Assembly: GCA_016721115.1 (NCBI GenBank)
Contig: JADKIW010000001.1
Location: forward strand, 4,541,501 to 4,605,500
Direction of reading: 5' to 3'
DNA length: 64,000 nucleotides
Origin: Candidatus Defluviilinea proxima
Lineage (GTDB): Bacteria; Chloroflexota; Anaerolineae; Anaerolineales; Villigracilaceae
The first letter of the stretch is position 1, and every line of letters starts with the position of its first letter. Under the pieces are notes generated by a model. That model was not told the DNA's origin and did not search any database. It saw only the letters and a list, made by a program, of their open reading frames with translations. Below, one piece after another: positions 42,455-50,775 of the stretch. The translations under genes and the position numbers were made by a program.

Positions 42455-43114
42455 TCATCCTAGCCCTTCCAACCAAGTAAGCCACGAATCAAAATGTGGG
42501 CATTCTGCGCGTATTAAATCTAATCCAATTCCTAATACAGCAAGAGTACCGTACAAAGGTTTTTCATATTTTGGATATAGTTCAATTATTCGTTTTGATG
42601 GCGCAGTCTGCGGATTATCATTAATATCCTCTGGCGTAGGAAAACCATCTCGAATTCTTTGAATCTCGTTTGTTAAGTCCCTTTCTGGAAAAAGTTCTGC
42701 TGTTCGTACTGGTTCTACAAACAAGAAGGCTTCGAATTCATGAACCTGGAGATGAGGATAAAAACGTGGCGAGTTGATATCCTGCTGGAATGCTTGTTCA
42801 AGGTGTAATGCCTTATCTCGTCCGTTACTTTTCGGACGAGTATCTTGACCAGGAAAGTTTTTTGGTAAGTGATACAAATCATAAAGAGTGGTCACGGCTA
42901 CTACATTTGTGTCTCGCAAGAGACGCATAACTTCGTTTTTTGTTTGTTCATACGACAAAACCCCACCTTTAAATTTCTGCCCTTGTTTCACACGATGAGT
43001 TGTAATAACTACTGGATTTAAATCAACATTGAAATTCCAAAGATGCTTGCGAAGAACTTCACGGACAAAGGTTTCTTCTGTTTGACCCTCTGCTGAAACC
43101 AATACACGATTCAT
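42455..43114 (-). CDS. DUF4276 protein, TOPRIM-like, candidate defence effector
   Basis: Protein of 219 residues, family DUF4276. It starts MNRVLVSAEGQTEETFVREV, whose EGQTEE matches the Glu-bearing first motif of TOPRIM-like folds. TTLYDLYHLPKNFPG and LQVHEFEAFLFVEP are the other family motifs, with acidic residues suited to metal binding. It overlaps the ATPase gene upstream by 4 bases and ends in a terminator. ATPase plus TOPRIM-like nuclease pairs occur in OLD-type and PARIS-type defence systems. A nuclease or toxin role here is inferred. Confidence 0.72.
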   Translation of the reverse strand: MNRVLVSAEGQTEETFVREVLRKHLWNFNVDLNPVVITTHRVKQGQKFKGGVLSYEQTKNEVMRLLRDTNVVAVTTLYDLYHLPKNFPGQDTRPKSNGRDKALHLEQAFQQDINSPRFYPHLQVHEFEAFLFVEPVRTAELFPERDLTNEIQRIRDGFPTPEDINDNPQTAPSKRIIELYPKYEKPLYGTLAVLGIGLDLIRAECPHFDSWLTWLEGLG

Positions 43115-44214
43115 CCTGGGCGTCCTCCAAGTACATTTTTCTCCCAGAGATCACCCATGCCATAATCATCTAGCCAACCTTCAAGGTCACTTTCCGCAAG
43201 CCGTCTAAACGTGGATTGCTGATTTAATCGATCTACGACAACAATATCATCTGGGTTAAATTGATTAACAAGTGGCACAGACTGCGTTGAGACAATTACC
43301 TGCGTTTCTGATGCTGCGCTTCGTAACAAGGAAGCCAACACAGTAATTGCATAAGGGTGTAATCCCAACTCAGGCTCATCAATCAAAATTGTGGATGGTA
43401 ATTTAGGCTGTAGCAACAGTGTTGCTAAACACATAAAACGGAGTGTACCGTCAGATAATACGTTAGCATTAAAGTATTCATCTGATCCAATCTCACGCCA
43501 TTCCAATTGAATTCTCTCGGGATTGAATGGATCAGGACGTAAATTAAAATCATCAAAAAATGGTGCTACTAAACGTATTGTTGAAACTATTTTTCTGTAG
43601 TAAGGCTCTTTGGTTTCTCGTAATAAATATAAAAAGGCAGCTAAATTAGAAGCATCTGACCTTAAGGCACTATTATCATTTAGGTTTCCGCTTTGTTTGA
43701 CTTTTGCACCTGCGCTTGTATCGTGAAAGTGATAGACACGCCAACTCTGTAATGCACGTAGCACATGATCTGCAATTGTCATATGGTTAATTTCACGAGA
43801 AATTTCAAGCATTCGAGTTTCACGATGTCCACTTCCTAAACCTTGTCGATATGGCTGTAAGTACTTGGATTTATCGTGATACCAAACTTCTTCAGAACCA
43901 AAAATGAGTGTGTCGCCCGAAGCGGGAAGAAGATTGCAGTTATAGCCATTATTTCCAAATTTCAAATCGATCTGAAGAGATTCGCTTGTTTTACGACCAA
44001 AATAGAGCAAGCTATCAGCCCCACCCTGTTGGCTAATAAAAACTTGCAAATTTTCTTCAACAATCTGGTTAATAAGCTTAAAGGCGGAGATGAAATTGGT
44101 TTTTCCCGAACCATTTGCTCCAATAAGAATATTGAGAGCTGCGAGAGGAAAATCCTTCAACTCACGGATTGACTTATAGCCTTGAATACTTATAGTTTCC
44201 AGTGGCGTTTTCAT
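43111..44214 (-). CDS. AAA-family ATPase, RecF/OLD-like, partner of DUF4276
   Basis: Protein of 367 residues. The P-loop is ILIGANGSGKTNFISAF (about residues 30-46), an ABC-like signature is LSDGTLRFMCLATLLL, and the Walker B region is STILIDEPELGLHPYAI. These place it among ABC-type ATPases with short coiled-coil insertions (COG1106/AAA_21-like). It has no TOPRIM domain of its own. The DUF4276 gene follows with a 4-base overlap. It has its own promoter at 44244-44271. Likely role: sensor ATPase that controls the DUF4276 effector. Confidence 0.8.
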   Translation of the reverse strand: MKTPLETISIQGYKSIRELKDFPLAALNILIGANGSGKTNFISAFKLINQIVEENLQVFISQQGGADSLLYFGRKTSESLQIDLKFGNNGYNCNLLPASGDTLIFGSEEVWYHDKSKYLQPYRQGLGSGHRETRMLEISREINHMTIADHVLRALQSWRVYHFHDTSAGAKVKQSGNLNDNSALRSDASNLAAFLYLLRETKEPYYRKIVSTIRLVAPFFDDFNLRPDPFNPERIQLEWREIGSDEYFNANVLSDGTLRFMCLATLLLQPKLPSTILIDEPELGLHPYAITVLASLLRSAASETQVIVSTQSVPLVNQFNPDDIVVVDRLNQQSTFRRLAESDLEGWLDDYGMGDLWEKNVLGGRPG

Positions 44215-44243
44215 ATAATTTCTCTTTATCGTAGGTTATGTTA

Positions 44244-44271
44244 ATTCTACCTGTATTCTACCTGCTTTCAA
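44244..44271 (-). promoter_or_regulatory. promoter with tandem operator-like repeat, AAA-DUF4276 operon
   Basis: On the minus strand TTGAAA (44266-44271) and TAGAAT (44244-44249) are 16 bases apart. ATTCTACCTG is repeated directly at 44244-44253 and 44255-44264, so it covers the -10 box and the spacer with an 11-base period. A repressor or autoregulatory site is possible. Confidence 0.6.
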
Positions 44272-44282
44272 AAGAAAGATTG

Positions 44283-46640
44283 TTAGCCATTATTCCCTTC
44301 CCACCACCCCATCAACTCGCTCAGCGGCAAGGATGGTGTCGCATCACCCTGCCTGCCTGAATTCCACGTTACGATCAGATCCCTCTTCGCACGCGTGATG
44401 CCCACGTAGAAGAGGCGCAGGCGTTCCTTCACATAATCCAACCGCGAGCGCAATGTCGCTGTGCCTTCCTCGTACCAGTCATATTCACTCGACGACTCGA
44501 GCGCGGTCAACTGCGCCAGTGCCTCCGCTTCGAGATTCAAACCGCTCCGCACGAACCAACGCTCCGAAATAAAACGGTCATTCGGCATGTTCGACGGGAA
44601 GTCATAATTATTGACCGACATCAAATACACGCGGTCCCACTCCAGTCCCTTCGCCTTGTGCATCGTCGTCACCACCACCCGTCCGCGATGCCGTTCGGGG
44701 TCAAAGCCCGAATCGTCCGACGAGAAACCGATGAAGCGCCGTTCGTTCTTCGCGATCACCGCCAGTTCCGACGTCAACTCCGGCAGGCGCCAATCCGCGT
44801 GATCGTCCGCCACCTGTCTCAGCACCAGCGCCAGTTTATGCGCCAGCGCCAGATCCGACGCTTCGCTGAACACATCCTGCGCCAGCGTCAGCACCAACTG
44901 ATCGATGGGCAGAGTCACCGCATTCAACCATCTCTGGACATTGACTCGGAACGCGCTTAATTCCTGGATGACTTGCGCCGCCTCTGACTCACCGATACCT
45001 GCCAGCCAATCATTAGCATTTTGTGGCGCGATGAAATTTTCCACATCAACGATCTTGCGCAACAGAGTCGATGTCATTGCGAGGAGCGCACTTTGCGACG
45101 AAGCAATCTCCTCATCGTTGGATGTCGTTGCGAGCGCACTTTGCGAAGCAACCCCCTCCTCGTTGAGATTCTCCTCACCGACAGGAGATTGCTTCGGGCT
45201 ACGCCCTCGCAACGACATATCCTCACGCCAATCCCTGCGCCACACCTCATACGCCTTCGACAACTTCCGCGCCGATTGCGGGTCCGCCAGATACGACAAC
45301 AACAAATTCAACGATCCCGCTGCCGCCCGCGTCTCAGACGTGGAAGAGATCAACTCGATCGGCTCGATGCCTTTCTGCCGCAGCGCATTGACCACTTCCA
45401 CGCCACGGGCGTTGCGCGGAACAAGCACAGCGATGGTCGGTTTATCGTCATCAGGAAAATCCCAGATCGAATCGACATATCCCTTAATAGACTTGACCAC
45501 TGCTTCCATTTCTTCATCGGGCGTATAGCGCTTGCTGATGAACTTGATCCCCTCTGGGTCATCAGGCGGATTCTGCTGCGGGTCACCTTCAGGCACAGGC
45601 ACGATATGCGGCACCGATAACGCCGTCTGCACATTCGGGTCAGGATGCGAAGTCATCACCCAGTCAATGAGATGATTTGCAACAGCCAGCACCGAAGGCT
45701 GCGACCGCCCCGACTCGGGCATGTCCGCATGATTGTTGTTCTTGATGAAGTCACGCAACAGATCTGGGTTGGCGGTTGTGAATGTTTCAAAGATGGCTTG
45801 ATTCGGATCTCCAACCCGCACCCAGTTATCTTCACCGCTTGAAATCAATTCAAGAATTCTTTGTTGGGTCATACTTGAATCTTGTGCTTCGTCCTCAAGA
45901 ATAAATTTGTAGCGGTAACTCAATCTGGCGCGAAATTCTTCGTCGCTTTCGAGCAAGGTCAACGCCAAACGGATGAGGTCGTCGAAGTCCACGGCGCCGC
46001 GATAGGCGAGGGCGCGTTGATAGTCCGCGTAGATGCTGTAGCCGAGTTCCGCTAAAGGCAACGGGGCAGGAGAAGCGTCGAGTTTGGCACGCAGGCTTTC
46101 GGGAGTCAGGAGGCGATCTTTGGATGAACGGATAAAAGCTAAAGCGAGGGAATCCAACAAATTGGGAAGTTGATCACGTTTGACCCAATCCCTTTTGGAT
46201 TGATCCATGGCAGGGTCGAGATAATCATCCAGCGAATGCGACGCCAGCCACGCATTGACCGACTCGCGGCGGATGAAGCCCGCCTCACGCTCGTCGATGA
46301 TGCTGAAACGCTCCTCAAGCCCCACGCGCGCCGGCTTCTCGCGGACGATGTCATGCGCCAGCCCATGCAATGTGCGCACGCGATATTTGTACAGCGCCTG
46401 CAATGGGTTATCGAAGAAACGTTTGATGCGCGCTTCGAAATTATCCACCGCCGAGTTGACGAGCGTAACGATGAGCACTTCCTGATCGTCGCCAAGCGCG
46501 CCGCTTTGAATGATCTGCGCCGCCAACGCCGAGAGAATATGCGTCTTCCCCGCACCAGGGACCGCGGCAATACCGAGCCGCCCGCCGTTGTAGCGGAGGA
46601 TGTTTTGTTGAGAGGGTCGAGGAGTGAAGGTAGGTGTCAT
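44283..46640 (-). CDS. UvrD/Rep-type SF1 helicase with repeat-derived insertion
   Basis: Helicase of 785 residues. Motif I is AAVPGAGKTHILSALA (about 25-40), motif II ILEDEAQDSS, motif III VGDPNQAIFETF and motif VI YVGITRAKRDLIV at the C-terminus. These are intact, so activity is plausible. Residues about 475-523 (MSLRGRSPKQSPVGEENLNE onward) are encoded by a DNA repeat at 45071-45218 and match no helicase. The protein stands alone, with an AAA-DUF4276 pair downstream and a palindrome array upstream. It is not clearly UvrD, Rep or PcrA by name. Confidence 0.85.
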   Translation of the reverse strand: MTPTFTPRPSQQNILRYNGGRLGIAAVPGAGKTHILSALAAQIIQSGALGDDQEVLIVTLVNSAVDNFEARIKRFFDNPLQALYKYRVRTLHGLAHDIVREKPARVGLEERFSIIDEREAGFIRRESVNAWLASHSLDDYLDPAMDQSKRDWVKRDQLPNLLDSLALAFIRSSKDRLLTPESLRAKLDASPAPLPLAELGYSIYADYQRALAYRGAVDFDDLIRLALTLLESDEEFRARLSYRYKFILEDEAQDSSMTQQRILELISSGEDNWVRVGDPNQAIFETFTTANPDLLRDFIKNNNHADMPESGRSQPSVLAVANHLIDWVMTSHPDPNVQTALSVPHIVPVPEGDPQQNPPDDPEGIKFISKRYTPDEEMEAVVKSIKGYVDSIWDFPDDDKPTIAVLVPRNARGVEVVNALRQKGIEPIELISSTSETRAAAGSLNLLLSYLADPQSARKLSKAYEVWRRDWREDMSLRGRSPKQSPVGEENLNEEGVASQSALATTSNDEEIASSQSALLAMTSTLLRKIVDVENFIAPQNANDWLAGIGESEAAQVIQELSAFRVNVQRWLNAVTLPIDQLVLTLAQDVFSEASDLALAHKLALVLRQVADDHADWRLPELTSELAVIAKNERRFIGFSSDDSGFDPERHRGRVVVTTMHKAKGLEWDRVYLMSVNNYDFPSNMPNDRFISERWFVRSGLNLEAEALAQLTALESSSEYDWYEEGTATLRSRLDYVKERLRLFYVGITRAKRDLIVTWNSGRQGDATPSLPLSELMGWWEGNNG
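45071..45218. repeat. tandem palindromic repeat inside the helicase gene
   Basis: Two related units. Unit B (45122-45218, 97 bases) has perfect 13-base inverted ends (ATGTCGTTGCGAG and CTCGCAACGACAT) and internal GAAGCAA and TTGCTTC palindromes. Unit A (45071-45121) begins ATGTCATTGCGAG and is a shorter relative, with GAAGCAATCTCC. Together they are about 148 bases and keep the helicase frame open. Confidence 0.8.
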
Positions 46641-46684
46641 GTGTTGGCTGCTTCTTCAATAGGGTGATTCTACCCTGCAAACCC

Positions 46685-46797
46685 GCACGGTGATAAACCA
46701 CCGTGCTATTCGTACAAAGCCCGCTAAAGCGGACTGGATATGGGCGAGGCGACTTCAGTCGCCTTCGTATGGATAGCCGTGGGGTTTATCCCACGGC
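46685..46797. repeat. array of four short palindromes (REP-like)
   Basis: Four hairpins in 113 bases: GCACGGTG-ATAAAC-CACCGTGC (46685-46706), an imperfect one around CCGC-TAAA-GCGG (46718-46735), GGCGACT-TC-AGTCGCC (46748-46763) and GCCGTGGG-GTTTAT-CCCACGGC (46776-46797). The first and fourth have reverse-complementary loops (ATAAAC and GTTTAT), so they are the same element in opposite orientations. The array lies between the helicase gene and a TnpA gene. Confidence 0.8.
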
Positions 46798-46828
46798 GGG
46801 CAATGCCGAGGCGAGAACAACGTCCACG

Positions 46829-47239
46829 CTAGGCCTCATCCATCCTCTCCATCGCCACGATCAACGTCCCGTCGGCGTGGTGATGTTTCTGATTATGAAT
46901 ATATCGTACCACTGAGGCGAGATTCCGTTCGCCGAAAGACAACACGCCATATTCATCCTGCCAATAAAATTCAAAATCAGGTTTGATCACATGATTGACG
47001 AAATGCGAGCTGTTTCCTTTTACGTCGCCGATAAATTTCGCGGGGGCTATCTTTGGCGGAACGGAAACAGCGAGATGCACATGATCTTCGATCCCACCGA
47101 TGGCATGGACAAATCCACCCATATCGTGTGCCTTTGCCGCGATAACACGATAGAGTTCAGGCTCGAAAGCGGAATCAATGAGCGGCAATCGATTCTTTGT
47201 GCTCCAGATAAAGTGATAGTAGAGTTTCCAATACGGCAT
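46829..47239 (-). CDS. tnpA: IS200-like Y1 transposase TnpA
   Basis: Transposase of 136 residues. The HUH motif is EDHVHLAVSVPP (His53, His55) and the catalytic tyrosine is probably Tyr113 in VVRYIHNQKHHH. Homologues are the short TnpA of the IS200/IS605 group. I chose ATG at 47239 (MPYWKLYYHF), with AGGGAGAG ahead. No tnpB is present. The palindrome array just downstream may be its target or end structure. Confidence 0.85.
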   Translation of the reverse strand: MPYWKLYYHFIWSTKNRLPLIDSAFEPELYRVIAAKAHDMGGFVHAIGGIEDHVHLAVSVPPKIAPAKFIGDVKGNSSHFVNHVIKPDFEFYWQDEYGVLSFGERNLASVVRYIHNQKHHHADGTLIVAMERMDEA

Positions 47240-47278
47240 ATGTTTGACTCTCCCTAATAACAATCCGCTTATAAATTG

Positions 47279-48079
47279 CTATAAATTATCCAATGTCCCA
47301 TAGATCATACTTCTCCTTTCCAGGATGCGGAACATACCGTACCCTATCACAACATAAAGAAGCCCGATCAAGATCTCGCCCTGGAGCAAAGGTGCAACGG
47401 TAACCCAATCGGCACCGTTGAGAGCAGCGCGTGCCGCCGCGATACCACGCGTCATGGGCAAGCTATAGGAAATGACTTGCAGGAATCTCGGCAAAGAACT
47501 CACTGGGAAGTTGGCTCCCACAAGAACATACAACGAAAGTGCCAGCGTGGAAGTGATCATCCAACCATCGCGGCTGACGAGCGAGATACTGCCCATGATG
47601 AATCCCATGCCACTGGTTGCCAGGGTGGTTATCAATACGCAGAGTAACACTAACCAGAAGTTGGCCCCAGACATATCCAAGTGAAAGATCAGGATGGCGA
47701 TAGGCAAGGCAAAGGCAACAGTGACGAAACTGTCCAGGATGTGAAACAGAGCGCGGCCAAGAAAAAGAGGCGCCCTCGGAGCGGGACTTCCTAAAAGATA
47801 AGATAAAGCTCCAAAGGCTTTCTCATTGCCGATCGTCATGGAAATCCCACTCAGGCCATTCGTGGAAGGGATCAACAGGATATTGCCAACAACGATATAG
47901 ACTGGATCGTTCAATCCGACATAACGCCCCATATAAACAAAGAACACCATCGCAAAGAAGCCGAAGCCAAACTTGCTGACGAAATAATTGAAGGGCGCAC
48001 TCCAGGCAAACAGAGCACGATAAGCAACCCATGCCTGAATGAAATACAAACGAATATAACGAGTGATCGTACGCATCAT
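47279..48079 (-). CDS. ABC-2 type exporter permease (second)
   Basis: Permease of 266 residues with six predicted membrane helices, of the ABC-2 family. It has TSTNGLSGISMTIGNEKAFG... followed by RAPLFLGRALFHILDSF. It overlaps the upstream permease gene by 4 bases. Together with 48076 and 48864 it forms a three-gene ABC exporter in which the two permeases pair as a heterodimer. The substrate is unknown; drug, lipid or polysaccharide precursors are possible. Confidence 0.85.
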   Translation of the reverse strand: MMRTITRYIRLYFIQAWVAYRALFAWSAPFNYFVSKFGFGFFAMVFFVYMGRYVGLNDPVYIVVGNILLIPSTNGLSGISMTIGNEKAFGALSYLLGSPAPRAPLFLGRALFHILDSFVTVAFALPIAILIFHLDMSGANFWLVLLCVLITTLATSGMGFIMGSISLVSRDGWMITSTLALSLYVLVGANFPVSSLPRFLQVISYSLPMTRGIAAARAALNGADWVTVAPLLQGEILIGLLYVVIGYGMFRILERRSMIYGTLDNL

Positions 48080-48867
48080 ATCGAACTCATTTCCCCGGTC
48101 ACACGGATACGATCATGGACCTTACCATCCAGCCAACGCGTAACAAGCCAGAGGATGAGCGTAGTAAAGAGAGAGAGCGCCCACTGAATGGAATAGGAAT
48201 GCAAGTCACCCGTTCCTGTAAGGGCCGAATTCATCGCTTCCAAAGCCCAACGGATCGGGAAGATGACCGAGATGGATTGCATCCATTGCGGCAAAATTTG
48301 AATAGGGTACATGAAACCACATACGATAGCAACTGGCATCTCGAGAAACTCAACCATCGAACCTGAAAGCCGAGACCACACAAGAAAGTTCGCAAAGAAA
48401 ATACCCAACGCCCACATTCCCAGCAAGATCAATAAAAAGGATACGATGGCTGCCAGCAAATTCGCGTCTGCCAATGAATAATGGAAGATCAACAGCGCGG
48501 CAATGAACGCGACAGACATACTCAACAATCCCGCCAGCACATTGGTCATCGTGCGAATGGATTCCACAGTTCCCAGCGAAGTTGGGCTGGCAACGATCAG
48601 TTCCAGCGTTCCATCGCGGCGATCACCACGGATATCAAAAGTGGAGGTAAAGACCAATCCGCTCCACATGCCCATGATGCCACCACCGATCACCGTGTAA
48701 ACCAAATCTGGCTGACTATTGCCTGCCACACGTGAAAGCACCATTCCAACTGCACTGAAGATCGCAGGTTGAAAAACAAGTAGCGAGAGCGACAACATGT
48801 CAAAAGTTCGCACTCGCAACTGAACATTCATCTGTCGCCAAATCAAACGACCCGTATGCCCGTTCAT
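48076..48867 (-). CDS. ABC-2 type exporter permease (first)
   Basis: Permease of 263 residues with six predicted helices, starting MNGHTGRLIWRQMNVQLRVR. The motif DIRGDRRDGTLELIVASPTS in the first cytosolic loop is typical of ABC-2 permeases. It overlaps both neighbours by 4 bases and is thus translationally coupled to the ATPase gene before it. Confidence 0.85.
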   Translation of the reverse strand: MNGHTGRLIWRQMNVQLRVRTFDMLSLSLLVFQPAIFSAVGMVLSRVAGNSQPDLVYTVIGGGIMGMWSGLVFTSTFDIRGDRRDGTLELIVASPTSLGTVESIRTMTNVLAGLLSMSVAFIAALLIFHYSLADANLLAAIVSFLLILLGMWALGIFFANFLVWSRLSGSMVEFLEMPVAIVCGFMYPIQILPQWMQSISVIFPIRWALEAMNSALTGTGDLHSYSIQWALSLFTTLILWLVTRWLDGKVHDRIRVTGEMSSI

Positions 48868-49847
48868 TTCGTCTCCTTTTGGATTATAGAGACGTACACA
48901 TCCTCCAATGTTTGATTACGGACTTCCAATCCCTGCACGTGTTGTGAGCTGATAAACGGCGTCAATACTTGCATCACATCTTCAGGTCGCACAGTGCGGA
49001 TGGAGACCTTTTTATTGGGATGCGCCTCACCGATCTGCATATGCAAATAACCGTCTAACTTTTGCAATCCAGCCTGCAACTCGGCAAGATCATCGGCTCT
49101 CACCTCGACCTCGAACAGAGTCTCACCAGTGATCTGCTTCTTAAGGGATGCAGGGGTATCCAGTGCCACAATTCGCCCGTGATAGATAATGCCAATACGG
49201 TCACATAATTCTTCCGCCTCGGCCATGTAATGTGTGGTCAAAAGAATGGTCTTGCCAGCCTGAGAAAGTTGTTTGACCGTTTTGCGAAGTTCACGCGCAC
49301 CCACCGGGTCAATTCCCACTGTCGGCTCATCGAGATATATAAGTTCAGGATCATGCAACAGAGCACGTGCAAGGTGGAGACGTTGTTGCATACCACTTGA
49401 AAAGGTTTCAACGCGATCATCCTTACGGTCGGCAAGGCCAACCAATTCCAATAATTCAGAAATACGTCTTTGGGATATGGATGGGTCAAGCGCATACAAC
49501 TCAGCGAAGTATTTCAAGTTATCCCCCGCTGATAGGCGTCCATATAATCCGCGAGCCCCGCCGAAAGTAAAGCCAATGCGCTCCCGTACCTTTTGGGTTT
49601 CTTTTACTACATCAAAACCTAATACTGAGACTTGTCCGGTCGTAGGGAGAAGGATTGTCGCAAGCGTTTTGACCGTAGTGGTCTTGCCCGCTCCATTCGG
49701 CCCAAGCAATCCGAATAACTCTCCCTTTCGGACGCTGAACGAAACGTCATCCACCGCCACCGTTTTCTTTTTCTTGTTACTCCAAAACCCAACGCGGGTG
49801 ATAAATTCTTTGTGTAGCGATTGAACGTTAATGGCATCGTCACTCAT
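48864..49847 (-). CDS. ABC transporter ATP-binding protein
   Basis: ATPase of 327 residues, DRA/ABC-2 exporter group. Walker A is GLLGPNGAGKTTTVK, the signature FSSGMQQRLHLARALL, Walker B LIYLDEPTVGIDP and the H-loop TTHYM. The C-terminal region of about 90 residues resembles the accessory domain of ABC-2 ATPases. It is first in the operon. No resistance gene or peptide gene is adjacent, so the substrate cannot be predicted. Confidence 0.92.
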   Translation of the reverse strand: MSDDAINVQSLHKEFITRVGFWSNKKKKTVAVDDVSFSVRKGELFGLLGPNGAGKTTTVKTLATILLPTTGQVSVLGFDVVKETQKVRERIGFTFGGARGLYGRLSAGDNLKYFAELYALDPSISQRRISELLELVGLADRKDDRVETFSSGMQQRLHLARALLHDPELIYLDEPTVGIDPVGARELRKTVKQLSQAGKTILLTTHYMAEAEELCDRIGIIYHGRIVALDTPASLKKQITGETLFEVEVRADDLAELQAGLQKLDGYLHMQIGEAHPNKKVSIRTVRPEDVMQVLTPFISSQHVQGLEVRNQTLEDVYVSIIQKETK

Positions 49848-49957
49848 ACATTATTCTCCTATTGCAAACCATGTCCACCATATTATGTATTTAAACTTAC
49901 AACGATAACGTTACTGGAACTGCCCAAGTTCCCCACTACAGGTGTTCTACACCCATT

Positions 49958-50659
49958 TCACTCATAGCAATAAATCGAAAAGTATTTTATCAGCGTATTG
50001 TTCTCTCTATCCATCTCAGGGATGAAATTCTCACCAGGATTTGCAACCGCCTTAATACCAAAGTTCGTAATATCTTTCATATCCAGTGCGAGCGTAAACT
50101 TTCTATCCCAGTTGGGGTCAAGGTTAGAGATCGTCAGATTGGGACTCCCGATCACTCCGCCATACTTATCCGCCCATGCAGTGATGCGATAAGAACTCTT
50201 CCCCAAAAGTATGTACACCCCAACATCGAATGTGCCAAAAGAGTGCGTGGATGCATCACCAATGTTCCGAACGATCACAGTCAATGTCAGGTAACTCCTT
50301 GGGACTTCTTCATAGACATCGTGTTTACACACTGGCTCACCAATACTCGAAATGACCAAATCGGGCAGTGGCTTGCCAATAGGAGGCACATACTGCGGTG
50401 TAATTGTTGCTGTCCATGTAGGGACAGGCGTATCGGTCGGCATGACCGTTGATGTCCGTGTGGGGTTGGGAGTATAGGTTGAGAGAGGGATAACCTCAGG
50501 CTGAAATTGTTTTGAGGGAACTAAAGTTGCCTGTGTGACTGTCGGAGCTGGCTTCAAGGTCGGCGGAGAGATCACCAGTATGAAAGCTGTGATGACTGCA
50601 AAGATCGCAAGAATACCCAGGATCACACTACATGTGGCTAAATTTATTTTTTCAGCCAT
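49958..50659 (-). CDS. secreted/anchored CARDB-like surface protein
   Basis: Protein of 233 residues. One membrane helix lies at about 8-30 (ILGILAIFAVITAFILVISP), then a Thr/Pro-rich linker (about 32-90, PVPTWTATITPQYVPP), then a CARDB-type beta domain (PDLVISSIGEPVCKHDVYEE; YLTLTVIVRNIGDASTHSFG). It should face outside the cell. The ATG at 50659 lies inside a copy of the 3' end of the hydrolase gene at 52160. A start further upstream would read through that copy. Function: probable adhesion or scaffold; not shown. Confidence 0.65.
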   Translation of the reverse strand: MAEKINLATCSVILGILAIFAVITAFILVISPPTLKPAPTVTQATLVPSKQFQPEVIPLSTYTPNPTRTSTVMPTDTPVPTWTATITPQYVPPIGKPLPDLVISSIGEPVCKHDVYEEVPRSYLTLTVIVRNIGDASTHSFGTFDVGVYILLGKSSYRITAWADKYGGVIGSPNLTISNLDPNWDRKFTLALDMKDITNFGIKAVANPGENFIPEMDRENNTLIKYFSIYCYE

Positions 50660-50699
50660 TGACCTATCAATTCCAACGTTTTCACAGGTTGATCCATAT
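50646..50699. repeat. direct repeat copy 1, remnant of a hydrolase gene end
   Basis: 54 bases that match 52162-52215; the first 30 (50646-50675 and 52162-52191) are identical. In the minus-strand frame of the hydrolase it encodes MDQPVKTLELIGQWLKK and a stop, the same as the true hydrolase end. The CARDB start codon lies inside it. Confidence 0.85.
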
Positions 50700-50775
50700 A
50701 TCAGGCAATGCAACAATATCCAGTTGCCCGCCATTGTAGCAACTGAAGTTTTGTTGGAGCAGTCGAGAGGCGCAT

